From Paraperlucidibaca baekdonensis (GTDB taxonomy: Bacteria; Pseudomonadota; Gammaproteobacteria; Pseudomonadales; Moraxellaceae), in contig NZ_QUNR01000001.1 in NCBI RefSeq assembly GCF_003387535.1, positions 744,001 to 808,000 on the forward strand: a stretch of 64,000 nucleotides of DNA. Reading direction: 5' to 3'. The stretch's first letter is position 1, and each line of letters begins with the position of its first letter. Below are positions 45,924 through 55,367 of the stretch, one piece after another. Made by a program: the position numbers and the translations under genes. Below the pieces are notes generated by a model that saw only the letters and a list, made by a program, of their open reading frames with translations, searched no databases and was not told where the DNA came from.

Positions 45924-47240
45924 ATGTCTTCTGTTGTGTCATCAAAAATGCGAGCGCCGCATGCGCGCGGCCTACCGTTGATTGGCTATTTGCCACAGTT
46001 TATGAGCGACCCGCTGGCCATTTGCCGCACGCTAGAAAGGCGCCATGGCTTGGCGTTTCGCACGCATATCATGATCGACGTTACGGTGCTGCTTGGGCCT
46101 GAGGCCAATCAGTTTGTGCTGCAAAATCGCGACGGCATTTTCTCCAGTCACGGCGGCTGGGCGTATTTTATTGATGGCGTCTTTCCTGGCGCCATTATGT
46201 CTATGGACGACCCCGAGCATCGTTTGCAGCGGCGCATCATGCAGCAAGCATTTAAGCAGCCGGCTTTGCTGCGCTACCTCGAACATATGCAGCCGGCCAT
46301 TGCTGAGCGGCTGTCGCATTGGCAGAGCCATCCGCGCTTTATGGCCTATGAGCACATCAAGCAACTCACGCTAGACATCGCCACGTCGGTGTTTATGGGT
46401 GAGGCCGTGGGTGCCGAGGCGCAGCGCATCAACCAAGCTTTTGTCGACACGGTGGAGGCTTCGCTGGCGCTGATTCGCCTGCCGATTCCGCCGTTTAGCA
46501 TGTGGCGCGGCGTGAAAGGGCGCGAGACCTTGGTGGCGTATTTTCAACGCCTCATGGCGAGCAAGCGCGCTAGCGATAGCCCGGATTTCTTCAGTCAGTT
46601 TTGTCATGCCCGCGATGAAGACGGCCATCAATTCAGTGATCAGGAAGTCATCGATCACATGATTTTTCTGATGATGGCCGCGCACGACACCACCACATCG
46701 ACGTTGACCTCGCTGCTCTATGCGCTGGCGATGAATCCGCAATGGCAGGCGCGCGTGCGTGAGGAGAGCCAGGCCTTGGGCGAGACGCTGAGCTTTGAGG
46801 ATTTGGCGCGTTTGCCCGCCTTGGATTTGTGCATTAAAGAGGCGCTGCGCTTGTATCCGCCGCTGACCTCTATGCCGCGCCAAGCCACGGCGGATTGTGA
46901 GTTTCAAGGGCATTTTATTGCCAAGGGCACTAGCGTTGGCGTGTTTCCCTTGCACACGCATTTTATGGATGACTACTGGAGCAGCCCATTTCGCTTCGAT
47001 CCCGAGCGTTTTGCGCGCGGCGAACACAAGCAGCATATGTTTCAGTACGTGCCGTTTGGCGGTGGCGCGCATATGTGTTTGGGGCAGCACTTCGCGAATG
47101 TGCAAATCAAAGCCATCATGCACCAGCTATTGCGCGGCTTTCGCTGGTCATTGCCGGCAGATTATGAGCTGAAAAACCAAATGGTACCGATTGTTAAGCC
47201 AAAAGATGGCTTGCCGTTACAGTGGCAACGCATGCGCTAA
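45924..47240 (+). CDS. Cytochrome P450
   Basis: Heme-thiolate monooxygenase of about 438 residues. Features: proline/glycine-rich entry RGLPLIGYLPQF, I-helix MMAAHDTTTSTL with the acid-alcohol pair, K-helix ExxR motif KEALRLYPP, and the heme loop PFGGGAHMCLGQHFA with the Cys ligand. There is no N-terminal membrane anchor and no fused reductase, so it is soluble and needs separate ferredoxin partners, none of which lie nearby. The general look is nearer CYP51/CYP120-type enzymes than camphor-type ones, but the substrate is unknown. Start chosen from the promoter position; ATGs at 45876 and 45948 are alternatives. Confidence 0.9.
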   Translation: MSSVVSSKMRAPHARGLPLIGYLPQFMSDPLAICRTLERRHGLAFRTHIMIDVTVLLGPEANQFVLQNRDGIFSSHGGWAYFIDGVFPGAIMSMDDPEHRLQRRIMQQAFKQPALLRYLEHMQPAIAERLSHWQSHPRFMAYEHIKQLTLDIATSVFMGEAVGAEAQRINQAFVDTVEASLALIRLPIPPFSMWRGVKGRETLVAYFQRLMASKRASDSPDFFSQFCHARDEDGHQFSDQEVIDHMIFLMMAAHDTTTSTLTSLLYALAMNPQWQARVREESQALGETLSFEDLARLPALDLCIKEALRLYPPLTSMPRQATADCEFQGHFIAKGTSVGVFPLHTHFMDDYWSSPFRFDPERFARGEHKQHMFQYVPFGGGAHMCLGQHFANVQIKAIMHQLLRGFRWSLPADYELKNQMVPIVKPKDGLPLQWQRMR

Positions 47241-47278
47241 AGACCTTTACACAGCAACAACAGGGCGCGTTGCGAAAG

Positions 47279-47292
47279 TTGACGCAGATCAA
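47279..47292. promoter_or_regulatory. FNR/Anr binding site
   Basis: TTGAC-GCAG-ATCAA differs from the FNR consensus TTGAT-N4-ATCAA at one base. Its centre is 41.5 bases upstream of the start predicted from the -10 TCTAAT at 47315-47320, the classic class II activation spacing. The gene for an FNR homologue is 0.3 kb away. Confidence 0.7.
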
Positions 47293-47314
47293 AAAAGTCA
47301 GCCATCACTTACGT

Positions 47315-47320
47315 TCTAAT
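47315..47320 (+). promoter_or_regulatory. -10 element of the FNR-type promoter
   Basis: TCTAAT, five of six consensus bases, no -35 hexamer, as expected for a promoter relying on FNR. Leader to the ATG about 26 bases. Confidence 0.5.
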
Positions 47321-47352
47321 GAATCTATCGAAAACAACGTGGAGACACGATC

Positions 47353-47550
47353 ATGTGGATGGATTTAGTCGGAACCTGGAGTGGTGCGCTGTCATTGGCG
47401 GTGATTTTAATTTGTGCGGTGGGTATTCCTGGCGCTGTGGTCATTGCGCTGATGCGCCAAGTGAAGGGCCCGATTGAGCTAGCCCATGAGCCAACAGTGA
47501 GCGCCGTCAAACACACCGCATGGCACGACCAACGCTACGCACACGACTAA
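47353..47550 (+). CDS. Small single-helix membrane protein (DUF3149-like)
   Basis: A 65-residue protein with one hydrophobic helix (about 10-33, SGALSLAVILICAVGIPGAVVI) followed by a polar tail rich in His. The size and N-terminal pattern (MWxDLxGxxxGxxSLxVI) resemble DUF3149 proteins, of unknown function. GGAGA eight bases before the ATG supports translation. An FNR box precedes it and the gene is convergent with the FNR-like regulator, so it is probably induced when oxygen is low. Confidence 0.65.
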   Translation: MWMDLVGTWSGALSLAVILICAVGIPGAVVIALMRQVKGPIELAHEPTVSAVKHTAWHDQRYAHD

Positions 47551-47553
47551 CGC

Positions 47554-48273
47554 TTATTCATGGCAGGATGCCTGAACACGCGCGGCGAGCGCTTCGGCAT
47601 GGAGGATACGAAGTTGCTTGCCATGGACCTCAATGAGGCCGTCGGCGGCGAGTTGCGACAGCACGCGGCTAACGGTTTCAAGCGCAAGCCCCAAATGATT
47701 GCCGAGATCGGCACGACTCATGGCTAAACGCAGCTCATGCGCGGCTAAATGGCGTTGCTGCTGACGCGCCGATAAGCCCAAGATAAAACTCACCACCCGC
47801 ACCTCGGCGCTGGCCTGCGCCATCAAATGCAAGCGCTGATAATCGGCGCGCAACTCGGTGCTCATGATCTGGAACAAATGCCCCTGCAGTTCCGGCAATT
47901 GCTGCGACAGTCGGCTGATGCCGCTTACCGGCAGCTCACAGAGTGTGGTTTTCTCCAGCGCCGTGGCGGTACTGGCGCAATGGCTTTGGCCCATATTATC
48001 GAGCCCGATCACCTCGCCAGGTAGGTAAAATCCGGTGATTTGCTCCTCGCCCGAGGCCAGCAACATACTGGTTTTGAGGGCGCCAGAACGTACCGCATAA
48101 AGCGCGGTCATGGGGTCGCCGAGGCGATACACCGTGTCATGTTTGCTGAAGGCGCTAGGTTGCGCCACGAGCTGGCTGATGCGCGTTAAGGCGCTTTCAT
48201 CAAAGCTCGGTGGAAAGCAGAGTTTTTGCAGGCCGCAATCGAGGCATCGCGTGGCGGCGGGGTGCAATGACAT
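47554..48273 (-). CDS. fnr: FNR/Anr-type oxygen-sensing transcription regulator
   Basis: Crp/FNR family regulator of 239 residues. Four cysteines fit a [4Fe-4S] sensor: Cys10, Cys13, Cys19 (CLDCGLQKLC) and Cys99 (GQSHCAS). The cAMP-type beta-roll spans about 25-145 and the HTH about 185-215, with ETVSRVL: the Glu, Ser and Arg that read TTGAT in FNR are conserved. It should control anaerobic or micro-oxic genes. The P. aeruginosa name would be anr. It stands alone, with rpsT upstream on the same strand. Confidence 0.94.
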   Translation of the reverse strand: MSLHPAATRCLDCGLQKLCFPPSFDESALTRISQLVAQPSAFSKHDTVYRLGDPMTALYAVRSGALKTSMLLASGEEQITGFYLPGEVIGLDNMGQSHCASTATALEKTTLCELPVSGISRLSQQLPELQGHLFQIMSTELRADYQRLHLMAQASAEVRVVSFILGLSARQQQRHLAAHELRLAMSRADLGNHLGLALETVSRVLSQLAADGLIEVHGKQLRILHAEALAARVQASCHE

Positions 48274-48317
48274 GCGTTAGCTCACGATCAATGAATCATG
48301 CGCGTAATCGTAGACGC

Positions 48318-48346
48318 AAAAAAGCCGGCGTGATAGCCGGCTTTTT
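48318..48346. terminator. Bidirectional intrinsic terminator after rpsT
   Basis: Stem GCCGGC/GCCGGC with a six-base loop, flanked by A6 and T5. It ends rpsT on the minus strand, so fnr needs a promoter in the short gap that remains. Confidence 0.85.
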
Positions 48347-48363
48347 CATTCACAGCGAAGAGC

Positions 48364-48630
48364 TTAAGCGGCTAAGGCTTTGATCTGCGCATTCAAGCGG
48401 CTCTTATGACGAGCGGCTTTGTTTTTGTGAATGATGCCTTTGTCGGCGAGACGGTCAATGACCGGCACGGCGGCAGTGTAAGCAGCTTGCGCAACGGCTT
48501 TATCGCCACCGGCAATAGCAGTCACAACTTTCTTGATGTAGGTACGCACCATGGAGCGCAGGCTCGCATTGTGCAGACGCTGCTTGTCGTTTTGACGTGC
48601 GCGTTTTTTGGCTTGTGCAGAGTTGGCCAC
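48364..48630 (-). CDS. rpsT: 30S ribosomal protein S20
   Basis: Small-subunit protein binding 16S rRNA. The 88 residues are typical ([18 protein letters not shown]...). The start codon is GTG preceded by GGGAG; E. coli rpsT also uses a non-AUG start (UUG), which is part of its autoregulation, so the same may hold here. It is divergent from murJ, the standard rpsT / murJ-ribF-ileS arrangement. Confidence 0.98.
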   Translation of the reverse strand: MANSAQAKKRARQNDKQRLHNASLRSMVRTYIKKVVTAIAGGDKAVAQAAYTAAVPVIDRLADKGIIHKNKAARHKSRLNAQIKALAA

Positions 48631-48679
48631 CAGGCGGCTCCCATAAATATCGGACTATAAAGTGTTCTGAAACCGCGCA

Positions 48680-48693
48680 AACACCTAGGTGTT
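48680..48693. promoter_or_regulatory. 14-base perfect palindrome in the rpsT/murJ gap
   Basis: AACACCTAGGTGTT, perfectly self-complementary, with the rare CTAG core. It lies between the two rpsT -10 candidates, so within the leader of the longer transcript. Protein-binding site or RNA element; not resolved. Confidence 0.45.
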
Positions 48694-48718
48694 CAAGAGT
48701 TCCAAAATCAGGCGCGCA

Positions 48719-48747
48719 ATGATGCCGCTGAGATGATCATAAGTCAA
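48719..48747 (-). promoter_or_regulatory. Candidate rpsT promoter P1
   Basis: Minus strand -35 TTGACT, 17-base spacer, -10 CATCAT. A second -10-like TATAGT at 48654-48659 may mark a nearer promoter, matching the two-promoter layout of E. coli rpsT. Confidence 0.45.
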
Positions 48748-48809
48748 CCCGCCTTGCTAGCGAATCAAGGCCTGCCTGCGCTACTATCGCGGACGATCTT
48801 GGAGCTCAC

Positions 48810-50399
48810 ATGTCAACCACGCCTGACCCTTCTTCGGCAAAAGCCGTATCGCCTGTGATTGCGCGCGCCGCTAGCTTATGGCGATCGACCTTTATTGTCA
48901 GCGCCATGACCTTATTGTCGCGCATTGCCGGCCTGGTGCGCGACATGGTGTTCATGAATTTATTCGGTGCCAGCCGGCTCATGGATGCGTTTTTGGTGGC
49001 CTTCAAAATCCCCAATTTCCTGCGCCGCTTATTTGCCGAGGGCGCTTTTTCGCAAGCCTTTGTGCCGGTGTTGAGCGAGGTGCGCAGTCAGCGCGGCGAT
49101 GATGCCGTGCGCGTGCTCATCAATCATGTGGCGGGCTCACTGACGCTGGTGATTGGTGCGCTCAGCGTGATCGCCATTGTCTTCTCGCCAGCCATTATCT
49201 TCGTTTTCGCGCCCGGTTTTCGCGGCGATGAGCTGAAGTTTGATCTCGCCGCCGACATGCTGCGCGTGACCTTTCCGTATTTATTGCTGATTTCGCTGAC
49301 CGCGTTTGCCGGAGGTATTCTCAATACCTATGGCCGTTTCGGCGTGTCGAGCTTCACGCCGGTTTTGCTCAATATCACCATGATTGGCTGCGCCGTGTGG
49401 CTAGCGCCGTTATTGACAACGCCCATCATGGCACTGGCTTGGGGCGTATTGATCGCGGGTGTTGTGCAGCTCGGCTTTCAGTTTTGGCCATTGCAGCGAC
49501 TGAATTTATTGCCGCGTTTTAAGCCGAATTTTCAAGATCCTGAGGTTAAGCGCATCCTCACGCTGATGGTGCCGGCGATGTTCGGCGTCTCGGTCAGCCA
49601 AATCAATTTGCTGCTCGATACCGTGTTGGCCTCGTTTTTGGTCAGCGGCTCGGTGTCATGGCTCTACACCGCCGAGCGCCTCACTGAGCTGCCGCTCGGG
49701 CTGATTGGCATTGCCGTGGCGACTGTCATTCTGCCGACGCTATCGGCGAAACATTCTGAGAAGTCCGATGCTGAGTTTCGCGGCACCATCGACTGGGCCT
49801 TAAAAGTGATCGTGATGGTCGGCTTGCCGGCCTCATTGGCGATGGGCTTTTTGGCGCAGCCGCTGCTGGCTTCGCTATTTCATCATGGTGCCTTCGATGC
49901 GGAGGATGTGGTGAAGTCGGCGATGGCCTTGCAGGCGCTGGCCGGCGGCATCTTGGCCTTCATGCTGATTAAGGTCTTTGCGCCGGCGTTTTATGCGCGC
50001 CAAGATACGAAAACGCCGGTGCGCATTGGCATCATCGCCATGGTCGCCAATATGGTCTTCAACCTCATGTTGGTCTGGCATTTGGATCATGTCGGCTTGT
50101 CCTTGGCGAGCACGCTAGCAGCCTTTGTCAACGCCGGCTTGCTCTACAAAGGCCTGCATCAAAAAGGCATTTATCGTCTCGATGCGCGCTGGTTGCCGTT
50201 GCTGCTGCGCTTTGCCCTCGCCAACACGGTCATGATGTTGGTGCTCTGGTTCATCACGCCCAGCAATGACTGGTGGCTGGCAGCGCAGGGCTGGTCGCGC
50301 GTGGGCTGGGTGCTGTTGGTGTGCGCCGCCGGTGCCACGTCTTATGCGGCGGCATTGTTGGCCGTGGGCTTTCGCCCGCGTGAGCTGCGGCATCCCTGA
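48810..50399 (+). CDS. murJ: Lipid II flippase MurJ
   Basis: Moves lipid II across the inner membrane for peptidoglycan synthesis. The 529-residue protein has about 14 helices and the MurJ hallmarks LLSRIAGLVRDMVFMNLFGAS (part), PNFLRRLFAEGAFSQAFVPV (about 68-87) and SWLYTAERLTELPLGLIG. A GGAG site precedes the ATG. It leads the murJ-ribF-ileS-lspA-fkpB-ispH run; ribF starts 52 bases after its stop. Confidence 0.97.
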   Translation: MSTTPDPSSAKAVSPVIARAASLWRSTFIVSAMTLLSRIAGLVRDMVFMNLFGASRLMDAFLVAFKIPNFLRRLFAEGAFSQAFVPVLSEVRSQRGDDAVRVLINHVAGSLTLVIGALSVIAIVFSPAIIFVFAPGFRGDELKFDLAADMLRVTFPYLLLISLTAFAGGILNTYGRFGVSSFTPVLLNITMIGCAVWLAPLLTTPIMALAWGVLIAGVVQLGFQFWPLQRLNLLPRFKPNFQDPEVKRILTLMVPAMFGVSVSQINLLLDTVLASFLVSGSVSWLYTAERLTELPLGLIGIAVATVILPTLSAKHSEKSDAEFRGTIDWALKVIVMVGLPASLAMGFLAQPLLASLFHHGAFDAEDVVKSAMALQALAGGILAFMLIKVFAPAFYARQDTKTPVRIGIIAMVANMVFNLMLVWHLDHVGLSLASTLAAFVNAGLLYKGLHQKGIYRLDARWLPLLLRFALANTVMMLVLWFITPSNDWWLAAQGWSRVGWVLLVCAAGATSYAAALLAVGFRPRELRHP

Positions 50400-50451
50400 T
50401 GCGCTTTCGGTATACTCACGCGCTCAGTTGGCGAAATCGACGCAGCAGCCC

Positions 50452-51462
50452 ATGCATTTAATCCGCGGCATTCATAATTTGCGCCCCAGCCTAGGGCCAC
50501 ACGCACTCACCATCGGCAATTTCGATGGTGTGCACGCGGGTCATCAGGCCATGATCGCGCAGCTGCGTGGGGCGGCCGAGCGCTTGAACTTGCCGGCTAT
50601 GGTCATGTGTTTTGAGCCGCAGCCGCAGGAGTTTTTTGCTGGCGATCAAGCCCCCGGCCGGCTCATGACGTGGCGCGATAAAGTCGAGACTTTGGCAAGT
50701 GTTGGTGTTGATCGGGTCTTGCTGGTGCGTTTTGATGCGCGTTTTCGCGCCTATACGGCGGCCGGTTTTATCGACGACCTGCTCGTGACCAAGCTACAAA
50801 CCAAATACATCTTAGCCGGCGATGACTTCCGCTTCGGCTGCGACCGTAGCGGCGATTATGCGCAATTGCAGCGCGCCGGTGCTGTGCATGGCTTTGAGGT
50901 CGATGAACTCGACACGCATACCTTAGCTGGTGAGCGCGTGAGCAGCACGCGCATTCGTGCCGCCATCGCAGCGGGTGACTTCGCGCAGGCACGGGCGCTC
51001 ACCGGACGTGATTTTTTTGTTGCCGGGCATGTTGTCCATGGCGATAAAATCGGCCGCACGCTGGGCCTGCCCACCGCCAATATTCTCATGCGCCGCCAAG
51101 TGTTGCCGTTGCGCGGGGTCTTTGCGGTTTGGGTCGATGGTCTTGGCGAGCAGGCACTGCCGGCAGTCGCTAATGTGGGCACGCGGCCCACGGTGGCCGG
51201 CATTCAGGCGCGCTGCGAAGTGCATTTGCTAAATTATCGTGGCGATATTTATGGCCGCCGCTTGCGGGTGCGCTTTGCTCACAAACTGCGCGATGAGCAA
51301 CGCTTCGCGTCGCTCGAGGCATTAAAAGTTGCCATTGAGGCCGATGTTGTGGCTGCGCATGGCTATTTCACCGCCGAGGCTGCGTGCACACCGCAGACTA
51401 TTTCTGATGCTGAGGGCTCGCGCGCCAGCAGCTCATCTCTTACACCGCACGCTGGGAATTAA
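50452..51462 (+). CDS. ribF: Bifunctional riboflavin kinase / FAD synthetase
   Basis: Converts riboflavin to FMN and then FAD. The 336 residues comprise an N-terminal adenylyltransferase domain (TIGNFDGVHAGHQAM, about 18-32; VSSTRIRAAI near 165) and a C-terminal flavokinase domain (GRTLGLPTANI near 205, VANVGTRPTV near 240). I chose MHLIRGIHNL; the longer frame lies in murJ. ileS starts ten bases after its stop. Confidence 0.97.
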   Translation: MHLIRGIHNLRPSLGPHALTIGNFDGVHAGHQAMIAQLRGAAERLNLPAMVMCFEPQPQEFFAGDQAPGRLMTWRDKVETLASVGVDRVLLVRFDARFRAYTAAGFIDDLLVTKLQTKYILAGDDFRFGCDRSGDYAQLQRAGAVHGFEVDELDTHTLAGERVSSTRIRAAIAAGDFAQARALTGRDFFVAGHVVHGDKIGRTLGLPTANILMRRQVLPLRGVFAVWVDGLGEQALPAVANVGTRPTVAGIQARCEVHLLNYRGDIYGRRLRVRFAHKLRDEQRFASLEALKVAIEADVVAAHGYFTAEAACTPQTISDAEGSRASSSSLTPHAGN

Positions 51463-51471
51463 TTGCAGGCT

Positions 51472-54294
51472 ATGGACTATAAAAGCACGCTGAATCTACC
51501 GGAAACCAAATTTGCCATGAAGGCCAGCCTCGCCACGCGCGAGCCGGCGCGGGTGGCGGCGTGGCAGTCGGAATCGCTGTATGCGCGCATTCGTCAAGCG
51601 CGTGCGGGGGCACCAAAATACACCCTGCATGATGGCCCGCCCTACGCCAACGGCGATATTCATATTGGCCATGCGGTGAATAAAATCCTCAAAGACATGA
51701 TCGTCAAAGCCAAGGGCTTGAGCGGTTTTGATGCGCCCTATGTGCCCGGCTGGGACTGCCACGGCCTGCCCATTGAGCTCAATGTCGAGAAGAAGTTTGG
51801 CAAGCCCGGCGTTAAGCTCAGTGCCGCGGAGTTTCGTGAAAAATGCCGCGAATACGCGGCCTCGCAAGTGGCGCGCCAGTCGCTGGACTTCCAGCGCTTA
51901 GGTGTGCTCGGCGATTGGGACAAGCCGTATCTGACCATGAACTTTGGCCAAGAGGCTGACATCATTCGCGTGCTCGGCAAGATTGCTAGCAATGGCCATT
52001 TGCACAAGGGCATGAAGCCGGTGCATTGGTGTATGGATTGCGCCTCGGCCTTGGCTGAGGCTGAGGTGGAATATCAGGACAAAACCTCGGCGGCGATTGA
52101 TGTGGGTTTCGCGGCAACGGATGTAGCCGATTTTGCCAAGCGTACGGGCTTAACCCTTGCCTCGGCGGAGGTGGTGATTTGGACCACCACGCCATGGACA
52201 CTGCCGGCCAACCAAGCCGTCTCGCTGCATCCTGAGCTGAGTTACGCGGTAGTGAAAGCCCGTGTGGCAGGGCTGATCAGGCATCTCGTGCTTGCCGAGA
52301 CGCTGGTGGCCGATGCCTGTGCGCGCTATGAGGCGAGCGATATTGAGGTGCTCGCCACCGTCAGCGGTCAAGCCCTAGAAGGCCTGCAACTGCACCATCC
52401 GCTCTATGAGCGCGTAGTGCCGGTGATTGTCGGTGAGCATGTGACGGCCGATGCCGGTACCGGTGCGGTGCATACCGCACCCGGCCACGGCCAAGATGAC
52501 TTCGTGATTGGCAAACGCTACGGCCTCACCGTCGATAACCCCGTCGATGGCAATGGCGTGTTTTTGCCCAATACGCCGCGCTTTGCCGGTCTGCACGTAA
52601 ACAAGGCCAATGAGCCAATTGTTGAGGCCCTGCGCGAGCCACGAGCCGATGGCTGTGCGCCATTGCTGTGTTTTAACAAATTCCAGCACAGCTATCCGCA
52701 TTGCTGGCGCCATAAGACGCCGATTATTTTCCGCGCCACGCCGCAATGGTTTATCAGCATGACCCAAAACGGTCTGCGCGATGCCGCCATGGATACCATT
52801 GGGCAGGTCGAGTGGCTGCCCGAATGGGGTCAGGCGCGCATCGAGGGCATGGTCTCGGGCCGCCCCGATTGGTGTATTTCGCGCCAACGCACCTGGGGCG
52901 TGCCGATCACTTTATTTGTCCACAAAGAAACCGGTGAGCTGCACCCGCGCACGGCCGAGTTTATTGAAGCGGTGGCCTTGAAGGTCGAAGCTCAAGGCAT
53001 TGAGGCGTGGTTTGCCTTGGACGCCGCCGAGCTCTTGGGTGCTGAGGCGGCGCATTACGACAAAGTCACCGATACGCTTGATGTGTGGTTTGACTCCGGT
53101 GTTACTCACAGCTGCGTGCTCAATCGCGTCGATGATCTGCGCTATCCCGCCGATCTGTATTTGGAAGGCTCGGATCAGCATCGCGGCTGGTTCCAGTCCT
53201 CGCTGCTCACCGCCGTCGCGGCCAATGGCTCCGCGCCCTTTAAGACCGTGCTCACGCACGGCTTCACTGTGGATGGCCAAGGCCGGAAAATGTCGAAGTC
53301 GGTGGGCAATGTGGTCGCGCCACAAAAAATCATGCAGACATTGGGTGCCGACATCATTCGCTTATGGGTCTCCGCCACAGATTATCGCGGCGAGATGACC
53401 GTTAGCGATGAAATCCTCTCGCGCATGTCCGATAGCTATCGTCGCATCCGCAACACGCTGCGCTTTTTGCTGTCGAACTTAAGTGGTTTTGACCCCGCGC
53501 GCGATGCCGTGGCTAGCGATGACATGCTGGCGCTCGATCGCTGGGTGGTCGATGCCGCCGCCAGCCTGCAAGACGACGTGATTGCCGCCTACGACAGCTT
53601 CCAGTTCCACCAGATTTATCACAAGCTGCACAACTTCTGCGTCAATGAGCTTGGTGGTTTTTATCTCGACATCATTAAAGATCGTCAGTACACCACGCAG
53701 GCGCAGTCGCTGGCGCGGCGCTCCACGCAAACCGCGCTCTGGCATATCGCCGAAGCGTTTGTGCGCTGGGCTGCGCCGATTTTGAGCTTTACCGCCGAGG
53801 AAATCTGGGAAGTGCTGCCCGGTACGCGTGAAGACTCGGTATTTTTGAGCGAATGGTATGACGGCCTAGCGCGCTTACCCGGCACCGAGCCAATGCTCAC
53901 CCAAGCCTATTGGCAGGATGTCTTGGCGGTAAAATCGGCGGTCAATAAGCAGATTGAAGCCGCGCGTAATCGCAAAGAAATCGGCTCGGGGCTCTCAGCC
54001 GACATCGTGCTGTATGCCAATGAAGCCATCACCGAGACGCTCAACGCCCTCGGCGACGAACTGCGCTTTGTGCTGATCACCTCCAGCGCCACGGTCATGC
54101 CCCTATCGGCCAGCGGCGGTGAGGCCAGCGAGCTCGATGGCCTGCGCGTTAGCGTCACCGCATCGGCGGGTATTAAGTGTGTGCGCTGCTGGCATTACCG
54201 CGATGATATTGGTCAGCACAACGAGCATCCAGAGATTTGTGCGCGCTGCGTGAGCAATGTCTGCGGTGCCGGCGAGGAGCGTCATTATGCCTAA
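51472..54294 (+). CDS. ileS: Isoleucyl-tRNA synthetase
   Basis: Class I synthetase charging tRNA-Ile. The 940-residue protein has HIGH as [15 protein letters not shown] (about 59-73), KMSKS as [10 protein letters not shown] (near 605), the CP1 editing domain between them, and a C-terminal zinc finger (CVRCW ... CARCVSN), the bacterial long form sensitive in principle to mupirocin. I chose the ATG of [12 protein letters not shown], matching the family; the TTG three codons earlier is less likely. lspA starts inside its end. Confidence 0.98.
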   Translation: MDYKSTLNLPETKFAMKASLATREPARVAAWQSESLYARIRQARAGAPKYTLHDGPPYANGDIHIGHAVNKILKDMIVKAKGLSGFDAPYVPGWDCHGLPIELNVEKKFGKPGVKLSAAEFREKCREYAASQVARQSLDFQRLGVLGDWDKPYLTMNFGQEADIIRVLGKIASNGHLHKGMKPVHWCMDCASALAEAEVEYQDKTSAAIDVGFAATDVADFAKRTGLTLASAEVVIWTTTPWTLPANQAVSLHPELSYAVVKARVAGLIRHLVLAETLVADACARYEASDIEVLATVSGQALEGLQLHHPLYERVVPVIVGEHVTADAGTGAVHTAPGHGQDDFVIGKRYGLTVDNPVDGNGVFLPNTPRFAGLHVNKANEPIVEALREPRADGCAPLLCFNKFQHSYPHCWRHKTPIIFRATPQWFISMTQNGLRDAAMDTIGQVEWLPEWGQARIEGMVSGRPDWCISRQRTWGVPITLFVHKETGELHPRTAEFIEAVALKVEAQGIEAWFALDAAELLGAEAAHYDKVTDTLDVWFDSGVTHSCVLNRVDDLRYPADLYLEGSDQHRGWFQSSLLTAVAANGSAPFKTVLTHGFTVDGQGRKMSKSVGNVVAPQKIMQTLGADIIRLWVSATDYRGEMTVSDEILSRMSDSYRRIRNTLRFLLSNLSGFDPARDAVASDDMLALDRWVVDAAASLQDDVIAAYDSFQFHQIYHKLHNFCVNELGGFYLDIIKDRQYTTQAQSLARRSTQTALWHIAEAFVRWAAPILSFTAEEIWEVLPGTREDSVFLSEWYDGLARLPGTEPMLTQAYWQDVLAVKSAVNKQIEAARNRKEIGSGLSADIVLYANEAITETLNALGDELRFVLITSSATVMPLSASGGEASELDGLRVSVTASAGIKCVRCWHYRDDIGQHNEHPEICARCVSNVCGAGEERHYA

Positions 54295-54853
54295 GCCTAA
54301 TGTGCCACAGGAACCTATGACTCCGCCGAGCGGCTTGCGCGCCATCCTCGATCGCCCGCTGAATTGGTTGTGGCTGGCGGTACTCATTTATGTCGCCGAT
54401 TTCTACACCAAGGCCTGGGCGTCTTCGAGCTTGTATTACGGGCAATCCATCGAGATCTTGCCGTTTTTGAATTGGACGCTGGCGCACAATACCGGCGCCG
54501 CGTTTAGCTTTTTGCATGATGCCGGTGGCTGGCAGCGCTGGTTTTTTGTCGGCATCGCGGTGGTGGTGAGTGTCGCGCTAATCATTTGGATGGCGCGCTT
54601 ACCGCGCGGCTCGCGTTGGCTGCCACTGGCCTTGGCGCTGCTCTTAGGCGGCGCGGTGGGAAACCTTCATGACCGCCTAGTGCAGGGCTATGTCGTCGAT
54701 TTTATCCATGTCTATTGGCAGAACTGGCATTTTCCGGCGTTCAATATTGCCGACTGTGGCATCACCGTGGGCGCGATTATGTTGATCATCGATAGCCTAA
54801 TTTTTGAGCCACGTCGCGAGCGCGCGGCAAAAGCACAGGAGCATCAGCAATGA
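54287..54853 (+). CDS. lspA: Lipoprotein signal peptidase (signal peptidase II)
   Basis: Aspartyl protease of the inner membrane that removes lipoprotein signal peptides. The 188 residues have four helices and the catalytic Asp pair in [16 protein letters not shown] and [12 protein letters not shown] chose the ATG of MPKPNV, with GAGGAG upstream, overlapping ileS by eight bases. The stop overlaps fkpB by four. The classic ileS-lspA coupling. Confidence 0.96.
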   Translation: MPKPNVPQEPMTPPSGLRAILDRPLNWLWLAVLIYVADFYTKAWASSSLYYGQSIEILPFLNWTLAHNTGAAFSFLHDAGGWQRWFFVGIAVVVSVALIIWMARLPRGSRWLPLALALLLGGAVGNLHDRLVQGYVVDFIHVYWQNWHFPAFNIADCGITVGAIMLIIDSLIFEPRRERAAKAQEHQQ

Positions 54854-55308
54854 GCAAAGTCGGTCCAGGCACGCGTGTCAGCCTGCATTTTACCGTGTCG
54901 TTAAGCTCCGGTGAGGTGCTCGACAGTACCCACGAGCGCAGCGAACCGCCCACGTTTGAGTTTGGCGATGGCAATTTGTTGCCCGGCTTCGAGAAAGCCA
55001 TGGAGGGTATGCAGGCGGGCGAGCAAGGGCGTTTTGTCATTGCTGCTGTGGATGGTTTTGGGCTTTGGCAGGAAGACAATGTGCAGCATTTCCCGCGCCA
55101 TCAGTTTGGCGAGCAGCTCTTGGAGCCGGGCATGGTCATGCAGTTCGCCGATGCCAGCGGTGCCGAGCTGCCCGGCGTCATTAAAAGCTTGCCAGAAAAT
55201 GCCGTGGAAGTGGATTTCAACCACCCGTTGGCGGGTCGTGAGTTGGTTTTTGAGGTCGATGTGTTGCGCGTTACCGACGCCGACGCCAAGCCGGTGACGT
55301 TGAACTAA
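54850..55308 (+). CDS. fkpB: FKBP-type peptidyl-prolyl isomerase (SlpA/FkpB)
   Basis: Prolyl isomerase and chaperone of the SlyD/SlpA kind. The 152 residues start with [18 protein letters not shown] and have [19 protein letters not shown]; the inserted flap follows near 75-125. It lacks the His-rich tail of SlyD, which fits FkpB. Located between lspA and ispH as in E. coli. Confidence 0.95.
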   Translation: MSKVGPGTRVSLHFTVSLSSGEVLDSTHERSEPPTFEFGDGNLLPGFEKAMEGMQAGEQGRFVIAAVDGFGLWQEDNVQHFPRHQFGEQLLEPGMVMQFADASGAELPGVIKSLPENAVEVDFNHPLAGRELVFEVDVLRVTDADAKPVTLN

Positions 55309-55367
55309 GCGCTTGGATGGCGGAGTTCGCCACTCGTCGCACCTTTTACCGCAACATGGAGATCATC

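Noticed and set aside
46371-47123. A 250-codon minus-strand open frame opposite the P450 gene
   Set aside because: The plus-strand frame has all P450 motifs; the antisense protein is an Arg/His/Gln-rich shadow with no recognisable domain.
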